In this document: positions 1-11,899 of the stretch, piece by piece
Numbering within the stretch: position 1 is the first letter of the stretch
How the letters are laid out: each line of letters begins with the position of its first letter
Assembly: GCA_037043455.1 (NCBI GenBank)
Contig: JAWPHD010011517.1
Coordinates: 19,195-83,194, forward strand
Length of the DNA stretch: 64,000 bases
Reading direction: 5' to 3'
Origin: Cyrtodaria siliqua
Lineage: Eukaryota; Mollusca; Bivalvia; Adapedonta; Hiatellidae
Translations under genes and position numbers: made by a program
The notes under the pieces: generated by a model
What the model saw: only the letters and a program-made list of their open reading frames with translations
Told to the model about the DNA's origin: nothing
Databases searched by the model: none

Positions 1-641
1 GATTCCTTTCTCTACCTTCGAAACATAGTCAGCAAGACTGGGGGCACAGAAGAAGACATCAAATCCAGAATAGGAAAAGCACGCCATGCCTTCGCCACTC
101 TAAAACCAGTCTGGAAAAACAGAAACATCCACCTGAGGACCAAGCTACGACTTTTCAACACCAATGTGAAGACAGTCCTTCTGTATGGTGCTGAAACATG
201 GAGACGCACCAAGAGCCTCGATCAGAAGCTTCAAGTCTTCATAAACCACGGCCTGAGACAGATCCTGCAGATCAGATGGCCAGACAAAATTTCCAATCAA
301 GACCTATGGGCTAGGACAAAGCAGCAACCAATCACAGACTCAATTCTACTGAAAAAGTAGAGATGGATTGGCCATACTTTGCGAAGGCCACAGCCCAATA
401 TAGCCAGACAAGCCCTTGATTGGAATCCACAAGGCATAAGGAAAAGAGGACGACCAGTGAATTCTTGGCGCAGGACCCTGGACATTGAGCTGAAAAAGAC
501 AAAGATGTCATGGGGGGGGGGGGGGGGGGGGGAGTAGCCAAAGCCCAAGCCACGGACCGAACCAAGTGGAAAGCTGTGGTGAAGGCCTTATGCTCCACTA
601 GGAGTGAAGAGGATTAAGTAAGTAAGTAATGACTAAGTTAA
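1..641 (+). mobile_element. 3' end of an RTE-like non-LTR retrotransposon (broken ORF)
   Basis: The frame is open from base 1 and encodes the C-terminal part of a LINE endonuclease/reverse transcriptase polyprotein, downstream of the catalytic RT core. Visible family signatures are a YLRNIVSKTGG-like start, LLYGAETWR, RWPDKI, a WIGHTLR-like stretch and RKRGRP. A TAG at 358-360 interrupts the frame just before RWIGH, where relatives usually have a tryptophan or basic residue. The same frame then continues to a 21-G run (512-532) that sits where a TGGGG codon pair would be expected. After the run the tail is again readable to TAA at 615-617, followed by a short (GTAA)n tail typical of RTE 3' ends. 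The copy is dead because of the internal stop and the G-run, and it starts outside the window. The RTE assignment comes from resemblance of the C-terminal region only. Confidence 0.8.
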
Positions 642-775
642 TAACCATGTATTTTACAACTCATTCCCTCATTCCTTCATTCCATCAATGTATGCTATGT
701 GTTCACCATTTGTGTATTAATAATAAAATGATGGGCATTCGCCATCTACACGTTGACCAGTGTGGTCAAGAGTAT

Positions 776-830
776 TTATATGTGAATAATATATATATAT
801 GATTATTCATATATCTATATATATATATAC
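776..830. repeat. AT-rich palindrome / (TA)n
   Basis: Alternating TA runs flanked by complementary GAATAAT/ATTATTC blocks give an imperfect hairpin. It is low-complexity DNA with no coding signal. Confidence 0.6.
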
Positions 831-840
831 TACTGGATCC

Positions 841-1042
841 AGCCGTTCGCGCCATTGTGGAAAAAAGCATCCCTTAGTGCCTTAGTGGACATTTCGTATT
901 TAATGGTTATCAGGAGTTCAATGTACAATTTTACCGTGTCCACTAACGGATATTTTCCTATGATTACAGCCGTTCGTACAGTAGCCATGTCCACGACCGG
1001 TCGCAGATACTCACTGACATATCTATAAGTCTACGAACGGCT
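841..1042. mobile_element. Short TIR element (MITE-like)
   Basis: AGCCGTTCG at 841-849 is mirrored by CGAACGGCT at 1034-1042, and a further internal AGCCGTTCG lies near 967. About 200 bp with no coding potential. No target duplication is obvious, so this is only a candidate. Confidence 0.4.
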
Positions 1043-1377
1043 GTTATTTTTCACTCGAAAGGAACCCAACATAATAGATGTAGATCCAGATAGGTGTATT
1101 CTAAGTAGGTTTATTAATCGGTGAACCATTTTATTCATGATTTATTTCACGTCACGCATTTTATAATATGACGTCACGTTTTTACGTCTCACGTGAAGCC
1201 TTAACTTAGATGACGTCATTGGTTATTTTAGTATATACCTGCACGACTTCTAACAAATAGTCTAGACTCAGGATCGATTAATTTAAATTAAATAATGATG
1301 AAAATTAAAAATGATGAAACAAATCATACTGTATACAGTAGATCTAATGTACAAGTAGATCTAGAGACTAGTATTTA
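1043..1377. other. No feature recognised
   Basis: AT-rich DNA with several ACGTCA/TGACGT-like words (1145-1215). I see no gene, RNA or repeat boundary here. Confidence 0.5.
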
Positions 1378-1757
1378 AAGAAACTAACCCGCCAAAAAAC
1401 GGCAAAATTACCTACAAACAGTTTATCAAAACTCTGTCCAGGTGTTCAGGTCATATACTAATGCATATACATGTGTCGATTAAACAGGGAAGGTTTATTC
1501 ATGGGTTCTTGAAATACCCATGATTGATTATGCGTAAAATGAATTATGAGTTGGTAACTCTTAATTCGAAGCTACATTTTTGGGGTTTGGCCTGGATGGT
1601 TATTTATACTGTTTCTATACAGTAGAGTTTGGGATTCTCAAAATATGTAAGTTATATATAATGTTTACCTCGTCGTCAGTAGTTTTAGAAACGGTACAGA
1701 TCTACATGTATATGTTGTATAATGTGGCCGTTGTTGACGGGATAGCTACTTTAACAA
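1378..1757 (-). repeat. Dispersed repeat family R2, copy 1
   Basis: On the minus strand this matches 9828-10165 and, interrupted, 11900-12691. Shared landmarks are ATCCCGYCAACAAC at one end, CTGACGACGAG, GGGGTTTGG (as its complement) and a CGGGTATTTCAAGAACC-like block. The three copies are clearly diverged. No terminal repeats or coding frame are visible, so the class is unknown. Confidence 0.7.
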
Positions 1758-1814
1758 TTTTTTTATATATACTGGCGTTCAGAGGCGTAGCGTGATTAGT
1801 TTTCAAGCCACTCC

Positions 1815-2374
1815 ATATAATGCCTGGGGGCTCACATTCTTACTCCCGGGCGTATATCTAATTTGAGGGGGAAAATCATAAAAAGTTGAAAACGCAATAA
1901 AAGTCAGTAAGGGTGCTCGTAAGTGAAGAAGTGTTGATTGTTATGGATGGCAGGAGGTGTACATTACTGGTTCTACCGGGGAAAAAGTGGGTGGTCTGCC
2001 TCCACCACAAAAAAGAAAAAGATCGTCATATATAAATTTAAATGTGAAAATGACGTAAAACACCATAGTCTAAACAGGACACACTTAATACATTGTATGG
2101 AGCGCCTCGAGTTAAAGGACACGGAACGGAGGGGGGTAGTGGGGTGGAGAGAGAGGCAGAGGGATTGGGGATATTGTTTTATCTTTGGTGCTTGTATAAG
2201 CGATATTTATCAGGTATATACTAGATCTATACACTTGCAATGCTCGCAAAAAATGTGCTTTCCACAATAAGCCCCATCCTTACTGACTTTTATTGCGTTT
2301 TCAACTTTTATGATTTTTCCCCTCAAATTAGATATACGCCCGGGAGTAAGAATGTGAGCCCCCAGGCATTATAT
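1815..2374. mobile_element. Non-autonomous DNA transposon with about 98-bp terminal inverted repeats
   Basis: The left arm (1815-1912) and right arm (2278-2374) are near-perfect reverse complements, starting ATATAATGCCTGGGGG and differing at only a few positions. Total length is about 560 bp, with no transposase. The inner part carries a headless SINE fragment, so the element either captured or was invaded by a SINE. The outermost bases are themselves palindromic, so the target duplication cannot be separated from the TIR. Confidence 0.8.
1918..2095 (+). mobile_element. SINE-L body fragment, tRNA head missing
   Basis: The stretch GGATGGCAGGAGGTGTAC through GTGGGTGGTCTGCCTCCA matches the body of the tRNA-headed SINE at 54587-54832 and of 56006-56235. 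The 5' tRNA-like part is absent. It lies wholly inside the long-TIR element. Confidence 0.65.
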
Positions 2375-2599
2375 GCAATATATTTCATTTAGGTTACATT
2401 GACACGTTAATCCGGATAAACAAGGGCATAGCTGGCCGTTTTAAAGTAGTGTACGGCCAAGCAATTGAGCACCTTAGGGTCGAAATTGTTAAGGGGGATT
2501 GAGGCATGCTTCCCCAGAAACTTTAAAAGGTTAGATGTAAAATGGTACATTCTGAAGAGATTGTTTTATAAGCTAACAGTTGCGGCTAAATGCAGCCTT

Positions 2600-2890
2600 A
2601 AAGCTTCATAGTCCCTATATCAATCGATTTCTTCTTTGTAGGCGTGTCTTTAGTTATAACTTCATGTTCACCAGTTCATGTTGAAATCGGGTATTTTAAG
2701 CGAGCAAATATAGCGCAGGAAATCATTTACTGTATATACATCGACCAGTGCACATCGTACCTATACACAGGTAACAGTAATTTTTACAAGAAAAAGGTTA
2801 GCTTCTTTCGGGGCTCGAACACACGATCTTCTGATTTCAAGTCCGGTGTTGTATCCACCGAAGTACAACGCTACTTGAGAAAATAGTATA
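2600..2890 (-). mobile_element. tRNA-derived SINE (SINE-2)
   Basis: On the minus strand the head (about 2885-2805) has an A-box-like TAGCGTTGTACTTCGGTGG and a B-box GTGTTCGAGCCCC, separated as in a tRNA gene. The body runs down to about 2600 and includes GGTGAACTGGTG- and GACACGCC-like blocks shared with 35025-35178. The acceptor stem does not fold properly, so this is not a functional tRNA. Confidence 0.65.
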
Positions 2891-3100
2891 CTAACTACCA
2901 TTTATTATGAGGCAAATTTGAACGCAACTAAAGATGGATCAATAAACATGTAGTCCATATTGTCGCACGTGTCAATTAACATTGTCAGGTGTAATACTGT
3001 ATGTTATCAATATGGAACTAATATTTCGCCTCAAATCAACCAAATCTCGACTTGTTATTTAGCGCTTGATGAGTTTGAGTGCGCGCGCTTGTTATTACTT

Positions 3101-3276
3101 AATACTGACTATAATATCTGTTATAGTCAATGGTTATTGGAGGCAACACTAGCTGTAGATAATTATTGAGATTGAGTAAATTTCAAGGTGCATTTTTCTA
3201 CATGCACACCGGCTGTCAAGATTTTAACAGAGAGATATGATGTTTTTTGAGCTTACAGTTAAAAACTTAATTTCCT
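3101..3276 (+). repeat. Duplicated segment, copy 1 (pair with 8584-8757)
   Basis: About 175 bp beginning AATACTGACTATAATATC recurs at 8584-8757 in the same orientation with very few changes. It begins with a small palindrome (ACTGACTATAA...TTATAGTCA). No coding frame. Probably a dispersed mobile fragment. Confidence 0.75.
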
Positions 3277-5668
3277 TGAAATTAGACTCGCAGGATCTAT
3301 GATTTTGTAATAATCCTGTTGCTCGTGATTTTAGCTTCGATTAGGTCGTATTCGTTTCAATTTATTCATACAGATGTTCACGTTGTGGCAGTATGCAAAT
3401 AAAGTTTTCTATTTTCCTTTGTTTGACGGCCATTTCCGATTCTCGTCAGACCAACTTTTTCTTTCAATTTTATTAACATAGGCTTTATTTCGTCTCTTCC
3501 TTTGTTTATATCCTGTGAGATTCCCTTTCTCATTGATATTTACTTAAAATAAACGTTCTCATAAATCATTTAATTAATATTGCCGAAATGTGGAGTGAGT
3601 CATAGTTCCCCACGCTGTTAATTCCCACGCTAAGTGGGTCAATCAGCTGTTTCGATATATATGCTAAATTAGAACAATGTGGTTGTGTTGCGTCTCGCTA
3701 GACTACTTTTTAACTGAATATGTTTAGGACTGTTGCAAGTGTAACGCTTGTTGGGTGTGTTTAAAGAACAAGACGTCTGTAATAGTGAATCTTTATTTAG
3801 TGATGATCGTATGCGAACTGATTTCAATCTCTTCCAAAATACTACAGGCAGTGTGCCTTGCCCTCTGGGGGTTATATATCAGTCAATGGAAATATACTGG
3901 CTGGCTAAAGGAATCTAAAGTGTATATCATATCTAAATGCTACATCATCTTTATGTGTCTCGGTGCGTTTCGACTGAGGGAGTTTTTGGGTGTTGGGAAT
4001 AATAATAATAGTGGGGTAATAATAATAATTAAATAAATATAATAATAATAATATATATATAATAATGCTAATAATATTTAAAAAAAAAAAAAAATTAAAA
4101 AAAAAAATAAAATAAAGAATAATAATAATAAAATAAAAATAAACAGACTAGATCTACATGAAGTCTGCACAATCAGTTATTATAATAAGTTGGTATTACT
4201 ATTTAGGATTTTATTTTCATTTGTCCTCCATCTGTACTCATTTGTGCTAGGTTTATACATTGTACGCCTCTTTTTTGTTTTCATAATCACACTGGATAAT
4301 GAGTCGTGGAAAGCGAGCCGAACAGTTCGATGGTTAGTTCTCTGCCGGTAACGTGGTTGATGATCCCACCTGGAAATGTCAGTGGTTGCCTCCCAGCAGA
4401 TCCAAAGGGTGTACGTTCAGCTATTCAGTGACGTCACATATCGTTGAGTGACTCGATTGGTTGCAGAAAAGGCCGTACACAAGACGTTCGTCAGATAGAG
4501 GAACAGATCACAGCCTCCGGGAAACAGGACTCATTTGTATACGCTTTATAATGCTGTTGTCGTAGATAATGCAAAAATCACAAAAAAAAAAAAAAAAAAA
4601 AATAAATAAAATAAAAATTATCATATCTTTTTTCCACCAGGCGTATGCAAATTGCAAGTTCGTTGTAGATATGGTGGCGGTAGATTGTTTGTTACTGCAA
4701 ACAGTTCACACTAGGAAATTGAAAATGGTATCAAAATAAAAACAATATCCTGTTTGTAATGACAGTAGTTAGACTACATTTTCAACTCAAATTTATTCAA
4801 TTTGCAAAAACAATGAAAATAATAATAATTATTGAGTCATTCGAGAGGCAATTAAAACTGTAAATAACAGTGAGTCACATTAGAAAAATATTATTATTCG
4901 ACTCAAGGCAGAGCTAAATATAATTGTTTTCATTCTGCGGATGATGTCCATAGCTACTGCACTTATTATTTAATAACTATTATGAAAACCATTTATAGAG
5001 GAATAATCTGTTGGAAACCATCTACTCGATGGAGAAATGTCTATTACGCCATAATGTTCGCCTACTGTTATCATTATCGTTGTTGTGCACTATGTTTTCA
5101 GCTCCTGCTGCTATTATTTAACTCCAAGGCTGTTGGTGTAATCGTGTTTTATGATGCTAACCATGTATTTGGAGTGTTTAGGCAATATGTTTTCTTACTG
5201 CGGATAAGTATATCTCAACAGTTTGTTGATATCAGCTAATTTTAACTTGCTGCCGTTGACTGTTGTTGCTAATAAAAGTTGTTGTTCTGACAATGGAGGC
5301 AATGCATATTCATGACCCAGAGCGGTAGGTTACGTCATACTGTCGGGGCGTGCGTCTATGATAGTGCGGAAGCATTGTTTTGGTTTTGGCATTATTTTTC
5401 ATTTGAATTAATACTGTTTAACAGTTTAAAATCAATTCATGCCTCTTTTCTTCTAAATTGACTGTTTATAAAACATCCTATGCTTTTCGTCTAACGATCA
5501 GCTTTACAATTATTCAGTTTGCGTACAATGATGTCTTCATAACAGATTTTTATATACGAATGCTGTTGCTGCTGATGCTTAATTATGATTGGATCTCTAT
5601 CACTTCTTTCAAGATTTATTTTGTTTCATTCTCTCGAACATTTTGCCCTATATTTCAGTTTGTGTAAC
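3277..5668. other. AT-rich intergenic sequence
   Basis: There is no supported gene: short open frames have no recognisable motif or codon bias. The stretch contains a low-complexity AAT/A-rich block (4004-4140), an A-run near 4580-4605 and a weak tRNA-like patch at 4310-4375 (TTCGATGGTTAGTTC, then GGTTGATGATCCC) that may be a decayed SINE. Confidence 0.5.
4004..4140. repeat. AAT/A-rich low-complexity tract
   Basis: Mainly AATAAT and poly-A words, without coding potential. Confidence 0.8.
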
Positions 5669-5791
5669 CATAGAGTCCTCCAGTGTTGGTATTTTGTGTA
5701 ACCATCGAGTTGTCTTAACACCAGTCAAAAGTTATGTCGGTATCGGATGCAATGTGTGGAACAGGTCATAGAGTCCTCCAGTGTTGGTATT
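5669..5791 (+). repeat. 25-bp direct repeat pair
   Basis: CATAGAGTCCTCCAGTGTTG plus the next few bases occurs at 5669-5693 and again, identically, at 5767-5791, separated by 73 bp. Confidence 0.85.
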
Positions 5792-6499
5792 GTATGTAAA
5801 GTTCCACTTTTTACTTGTTATACAAGAAAAACATTCGCTACATAGCAGCTTTGTGATTTTCGAAACTATGTCGTGTAGAGTTTGGGAATATCTCCCTACA
5901 TTTGTTTAATACATTCATATTTAATGCATCGACAGTGCTTTATCAGTGGTGTCCATATTCAAAACATGGACAAAAGTTACATACTTTTCATAATGCCTCA
6001 ATTTAAGGGTATTCCATTTGATCATTGGTTTATTGTTGGGCCAATCCTTTTAGATCGATGAGGTTTCATTATCCTGCACCAGGTTGATGTTTTATTTATA
6101 CTGCACCAGGTATTTTTGCAAGGGGTTCATTGAAGTTCAGTTATCTGTTTCTTTTCGGCCTGTCCCTAGTCAATACTTTAAACCAGTTAGTGCATGGTCA
6201 CCAACTTATAAAACCCTTCTGTGCTGTGTCGATTCAAAATAACAACTTCTCTGCAGGGTTCCACACTACAGAGTGTGTGTGTGTGTGTTTGTGTAGCTCT
6301 GGGGTTTATAGTCAATAGTCATAGTCAAAGTTATATAAACTCCAAAAGGTATATTGCACAATAGAACCTGGGCAGGTTGCAAACTGTATTTTAATAACAC
6401 ATTTCCTCCAAGTTTTAGGTTGTCATACAAGAAGGTGATAAATGAGATAAATGTCGTTCCAATAGTCAGCATCACATGACATCTTTCTGTATTAGTTAA

Positions 6500-6846
6500 A
6501 GGGAGTACATCAGGCTTTTCATGGGGGTCTAGGTGTCCGACTTAAAATTGACAAATATTGATATTTTCTATTCTACTTGGCCAAAACATAATGAATGAGC
6601 CTAAAAATTATCCCTTATTTGCAAAGAAATTCATTCTGCACAGTAATACGTGCTATCCAAGGTGACGCACCAGGGTTAATTTCAGCATTTTACGTCCGAT
6701 TCGGTTCTAGCTATATGGTGTATTCAAAGTTTAGACATTAACAAAATGGTTCTAACATCATATTTTGATTGATATAAGTGTTTTATCATGAACTGGAACA
6801 ATTTTATAATTTAAGATGTTTCTAGAAAAATCCTGATGTACTCCCT
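6500..6846. mobile_element. MITE with AGGGAGTACATCAGG termini
   Basis: AGGGAGTACATCAGG at 6500-6514 is the exact reverse complement of 6832-6846. Length 347 bp and no open frame of note. TTAA precedes the left end, but the right flank is GGGA, so a TTAA duplication is not supported. Confidence 0.7.
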
Positions 6847-7737
6847 GGGAGTTTACACAGTTGTGTGGCTAACTTTTTTTATGCGGGCTAGTTTACTTGA
6901 AAAGGATACATGTTCTTCGTGTATTGCTGTCGGAGTGTTACATGGTTTAGCCTTTATGATTGGTACACAAGTCTACGAACCGATCGTAGGTTAAAGGCCA
7001 AAATGCAGTTAAAGACCTGTTCAGATTAGACATAAACTTGATTATCAAGGTGGCAAAAGTTATTACAATTGGGTAAATGTGCATATTATATACAGACAAA
7101 TGTATATCAGTTGTTTGCTGACTGAAATGAAATAACAGTGGCACACGAAACAGGAGGAAAGGATACATGCTTCATCAGAAATCATTCAATGTTCAAGGTC
7201 TGAAATAGAGTAACATGTACACTTTACACTTATATTATTTTTTATTTCTGCTGCTAATTTATGACAACTTCGAAACGTTTAACAATCAATTTGGGTTTGA
7301 CGCCACACATTAAAGGTTACAATCTTCCTCAAGCCTTTACATACTGCATATTTTTCTGACATTTATTTATATTGTCAATGTCTGATGCATCAACTCATGT
7401 GATCCTTGGGAACTGGTTTAGAGAAATACCCATTAAAGGTTCTTAGAAAGCATGTTAGGCTTCTGACCTAGTTTTTGGAGTCAATTTATATAATGTGGTC
7501 GTTATTTGGTCTCCTATACTTTCTAGGCTTTCATGGCGTTAGCCTAACTACCCTTTTGCAAAAGAAAGGGCCAGAAAGTGACTAAACAGTTAAGCTGTTA
7601 CGGCGATAATAGTTATTGGGGGCCTTTTTCTGCTACAAGAATACATTCAGGCTGATGATACCTGTCTTGAACCGGATGGTGTTCATTTCTCAAATATGGG
7701 GAACAACTTGTTTCTTAACCTGTTTCCGGCTGGAGTT
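6847..7737. other. Intergenic, mostly unassigned
   Basis: No supported gene. The only recognisable item is the R3 dispersed repeat at 7090-7240. Confidence 0.5.
7090..7240 (+). repeat. Dispersed repeat R3, copy 1
   Basis: Diverged but collinear with 62345-62500. Shared landmarks are AAATG(T/C)ATATCAGTT, ATACATG, ATCAGAAAT and GTTCAAGG, followed by an AACATRYACA block. Function and class unknown. Confidence 0.55.
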
Positions 7738-8090
7738 GAATGTTTCATTAAAAGTGGGCAGCGATAAGGAAATATATACTTTTTTGGCACCATTTCTGTT
7801 TTTGGCATGGCATTCGGATATTTTGCTTTTGATACGCACTCTTCGCTGCTGCCAAAAAATTGTTTCCTCCGTTTTTGGCGATGGATGGGAGCCTGGACAC
7901 TCAATGATGCGCGTGTCCGCCGAATTTTTCACTAAAAGTAGGAAGTGATAAGGAAAATATATTCCTTTTTGGACCGGTTTTGTTTTGGGCGTGGCATTAG
8001 GATACTTTGCTTTTGGTGGTCACTCTTCGCTGCTGCCAAAAAATGTTTCCCCTATTTTTGGCGGTGGATGGGAGCCTGAACACTCTAGGA
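7738..8090 (+). repeat. Two tandem units of about 184 bp
   Basis: GATAAGGA recurs at 7763 and 7947, and CACTCTTCGCTGCTGCC and GGATGGGAGCCTG recur at the same 184-bp spacing. The two units can be read with a similar peptide (SSLLPKN then a GWEP motif), but in different frames and without an intact ORF. I treat it as a non-coding tandem duplication. Confidence 0.7.
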
Positions 8091-8118
8091 CTTGGAGTGT
8101 TTGGGCACCCATCCATAT

Positions 8119-8424
8119 GGCGGGCAGCGAAGGTGTGAAAGGAAGGACATATACGTTTCAGTTTAACTTTATTCAGCTCCTGTATACCCAGAGACTGAAT
8201 TGTAATCTAAACATAAATTATATACAAATTTGCTGTCCGTACGAATTGCTAAAAAACATTTTAAATTGATTGAATTCGGTGCACTTGTAATTATGCTTGA
8301 ATATCAACCGTGCTTTCAACACTTGCTTAAATGCTTATCAGAAAAGTTGCTTTCATAATGAACATTTAATTTGGTGCACATGTATTTATGTCCTTAATAT
8401 TGTAATATTCAATTTGCTTTATTG
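8119..8424 (+). repeat. 306-bp direct repeat, left copy
   Basis: Starts GGCGGGCAGCGAAGGTG and matches 9432-9737 without net insertion or deletion; only a few substitutions are visible. The two copies are separated by about 1.0 kb. It does not begin TG or end CA, and no primer-binding site is apparent, so an LTR identity is unsupported. Confidence 0.85.
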
Positions 8425-8583
8425 CTTAATGCTTTCTGCTGTAAGGGCTTGCCATAATGGTCTTTTGTGCTTACCGGCAGCCCAATTGTTAAACATTCAA
8501 TCCATGCCACGCCCAATATTTGCCAAATCTATTAAAGTTTAAAAAAAATATTTTTATGTGTTGTTATTACAGTGCTCTCCAAT

Positions 8584-8757
8584 AATACTGACTATAATAT
8601 CTGTTATAGTCAATGGTTATTGGAGGCAACACTAGCTGTAGATAATTATTGAGATTGAGTAAATTTCACGGCGCATTTTTCTACATGCACACCGGCTGTC
8701 AAGATTTTAACAGAGAGGTATGATGTTTTTTGAGCTTACAGTTAAAAACTTAATTTC
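8584..8757 (+). repeat. Duplicated segment, copy 2 (pair with 3101-3276)
   Basis: Same sequence as 3101-3276 in the same orientation. It lies between the two 306-bp direct repeats. Confidence 0.75.
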
Positions 8758-9431
8758 CCTCCCTCCCGACCCACAGGATCATTGATTTAAATCGACACTA
8801 GTGTCATCACATTGTATAAGTACAAAAAGAGTATGATAATGTGCCTTTGGAAACGGCCGAGCACGACACATACGAAATATTGCAGTCTCGGTTTGGTTGA
8901 GACTGTTCATGAGTGGGAGTGAGATATGCTAGCTACTAATATTCATAAAATCAACCGCACAACATTTTAACCATCCCGAAGATGGCATGCATATGGCGGT
9001 GGACATGGAGTTAGCCTTCTTTAATGTATTCCCCATGTCGTACGGCGTATGGTCCCAGTATCTAATAACATGAAATGCCCCGAAGAGCGAAATAAACATT
9101 AGGGAATTTAGTTGGGAGCAGCGGTTATGAAGCCTACAAGTTCATTTAGACTTTTCGCTATTTGTCAAGACTTCTATTCAAAAGATACTTTTTTATGTTG
9201 CAATTAATATCGTTACAGTGTTTTATGTTGCAAGATCATGTTGCAGTGTTTTATGTTGCAAGATCATGTTGCTTTCTCTGAATTATATATTTCAGTTGAT
9301 GTCTTCATCTGGATCCACTTACCTAGTCAACAATTACTGGCGTGGCATGGACATTACGTGCACTTATATACTTGCTGGAACTTTTGGACTATAACTAGTT
9401 GATGTGTTAAATGTTGTAGTGTTTAATTATC
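8758..9431. other. Spacer between the 306-bp repeats
   Basis: No gene recognised. It contains a short tandem duplication around 9214-9270 (unit about 28 bp, TTTTATGTTGCAAGATCATG). Confidence 0.55.
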
Positions 9432-9737
9432 GGCGGGCAGCGAAGGTGTGAAAGGAAGGACATATACGTTTCAGTTTAACTTTATTCAGCTCCTGTATAC
9501 CCAGAGACTGAATTGCAATCTAAACATAAATTATATACAAATTTGCTGTCCGTACGAATTGCAAAACAACATTTTAAATTGATTGAATTCGGTGCACTTG
9601 TAATTATGCTTGAATATCAACCGTGCTTTCAACACTTGCTTAAATGCTTATCAGAAAAGTTGCTTTCATAATGAACATTTAATTTGGTGCACATGTATTT
9701 ATGTCCTTAATATTGTAATATTCAATTTGCTTTATTG
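9432..9737 (+). repeat. 306-bp direct repeat, right copy
   Basis: Matches 8119-8424 base for base apart from a few substitutions. After it the sequence changes to GGGGTGTTCGTCG, whereas the left copy is followed by CTTAATGC, so the right edge of homology is sharp. Confidence 0.85.
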
Positions 9738-9827
9738 GGGTGTTCGTCGATTTGAAACTACTTCACACGTGACTCATTCATATTCATGAGTTATTACCAG
9801 TTAAAATAGGGACTGTACAGTTTTATA

Positions 9828-10165
9828 TATCCCGCCAACAACAGCCACATTTAACAACGTATGTACACGTTTTCTAAACCCACTGACGACGAGGTATACA
9901 CGAGTATATATAACTTATCCTATCTCATAGACACAATATAAACGGCTTTAAACAGCCAGCCCAAACCCCAAAACTGGAGCGACGAATAAAAAGTTACCAA
10001 CTCATAATTCATTTTACGTATGTGCAATCACGGGTATTTTAAAAACCGGAAATAAAACTTCACTTTTAATCGGCACATATACATTATTATACGGCTTGAA
10101 CACCTAGATAGAGTTTTGTTAAACGTTTTTGTAGTGTAATTTTGCCGGATTAGTTTCTTCAAGGA
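9828..10165 (+). repeat. Dispersed repeat family R2, copy 2
   Basis: Uninterrupted copy of the family at 1378-1757 (opposite strand), running from ATCCCGCCAACAACAGCC through ACTGACGACGAGGT to a TAGTTTCTTCAAG block. It gives the reference needed to see the insertion inside copy 3. Confidence 0.7.
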
Positions 10166-11536
10166 GCTGCCGGGTGCTCCCCTGCCTGGTTTCTCTAGTG
10201 TTACCAGTAATGGCACGCAAATAAACAACAGAAGTTGCCCAAAGAGTTTAATAATTATTCTGTCACTGTGTTAGGCTTCAGACTGTAGATTGTTAAATTT
10301 AAAAACAAAAGTAAGAAGTTAGATCGGATTTCGATGTCTGGTGTTCAGCATTCGGTTATTGTAGGCCATAATTCAACAAAATTCGGCAGCCTGAGTTCGA
10401 CATTGCCATGGGCCCAAGTCGCACAGTCAACATTCTCGCAAAGTGTTCATGGGTTCGACATTCAAATCCAGTTTGACTCAATATCCGGCTTGATAAAGCG
10501 GTTAACGTTCTTTGAAAGTAGTAATACTTTAAAGGGAATCTGTCATTCTGGTCAATAGACTGGTTTAAAAGTTACATTAATATGTATTTGAAGAAAACAA
10601 TTTTCAAGCTGTATTTAAGAAGCCAGCTAAATATGTGTCCAGCATAATCCATCAGCTAGAACATTGTGTGTACCAGTCCTCAAATTGTAATAAATAAGTG
10701 TTATTGCCGTATATCAGGTGTTTAGATCAAACTTGCTTCGCATAAAGATCTGATCAGATCTTGTCTCGTTTGCTAATAATGTACTTATGTTACCAAACTT
10801 ATACAGTATAACCTCTATTCATCGACCACCCAAGAGTCCTATCATAGATGGTGTCTTAAAATTTGTGGTTTCTCAATACAGGTTAATTAAACAGACTAGT
10901 AGTGACAGATTATGAGATGTATGGTTGCTTGATACAGATTGCGGCGGCCACTTAAGTTATTTTGACCGATAACACTAATCACCATTGAACGTTTTGAACA
11001 ATTAAGATGGTACAACAGTTGAAGGGAATCTTGTATGTTCTTGTATTTTTTAACGAAACCGTGGCCGGGATAGTAGTGATGCACTCTCCTCCACTTTCGG
11101 TGGGAGAGGTTATGGCGTGGGGAGCGTACTTTAATTCGCAAATTTGACGCAATTAATGAACATGCTGTTTCCCTGTTTATAAAGCTAAAATATCAATGTA
11201 CAAATCTGCTAAATGCAGAGAACGAGAGCGGTGAGAGAAGAGTATTTATTGTTACGTATGTGTATACACGTATGAGTTTGAATACCGGAATAACAGTCAA
11301 ATACGATTAGTCAAGTATATTTTGTGGAGATGAACACAATAGAATCTACAGAACCAACTATATCTTGACTGCTAACGTTGAGATTGAGGTAATGTATGTA
11401 GAAATTAGCTGTCAGAATCATAGCTCTTATGTTTTTTGCCCAACCCGCTTAACGATCACAATGCCTCCGACTTTCATTTGTTTATATATTTTTCATTATT
11501 TGAATGATTTTAAGCAAACTTCATGTGGCTGTGGCC
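10166..11536. other. No feature recognised
   Basis: About 1.4 kb of mixed composition. Open frames here are short, lack motifs and show no splice-supported continuation. Confidence 0.5.
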
Positions 11537-11850
11537 TATTTTTCGACGAAATATAGGTCATGGCCAGTTGCGAGATGCTCCCTTTCTTGCAGGATATTCA
11601 CTAATCTCCGCCAGCGTGTTCCTTATATGCATCTAACATCGTGTGTGCTAAATGTATGGTCGCTGCGACCTACCTTGAACGAAATATAGGTCACGTCCGG
11701 TCTCCGCAAAGACATGCTTATCTCGCATATTTCTTGCAGGATTTCCACCAACCTTCACCAGCATGTTTCTTATATGCATCTAACATCATTTGCAAAATTT
11801 CAGATCGCTGTGATCTACTTTGAACGACATATAGGTCATGTCCGGTCTCC
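11537..11850 (+). repeat. Tandem repeat of about 140 bp, two to three units
   Basis: ATAGGTCA recurs at 11553, 11686 and 11831. Between these, CTTGCAGGAT, TATGCATCTAACATC and TCGCTG(C/T)GA recur in order. Small frames across it are not conserved between units. Confidence 0.7.
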
Positions 11851-11899
11851 TCTAGTGCATGCATCCTACTGTTAATGACATTAATTGAATTAAAGTAGC

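Noticed and set aside
1..360. A host gene at the window start
   Set aside because: The peptide matches a LINE C-terminal region and is interrupted by a stop and a G-run.
7616..8269. Frames containing GWEP-like words
   Set aside because: The two tandem units carry the similar peptide in different frames, so the frame is not maintained.
8119..9737. LTR retrotransposon
   Set aside because: The repeats lack TG...CA ends, and no primer site, gag or pol is present between them.
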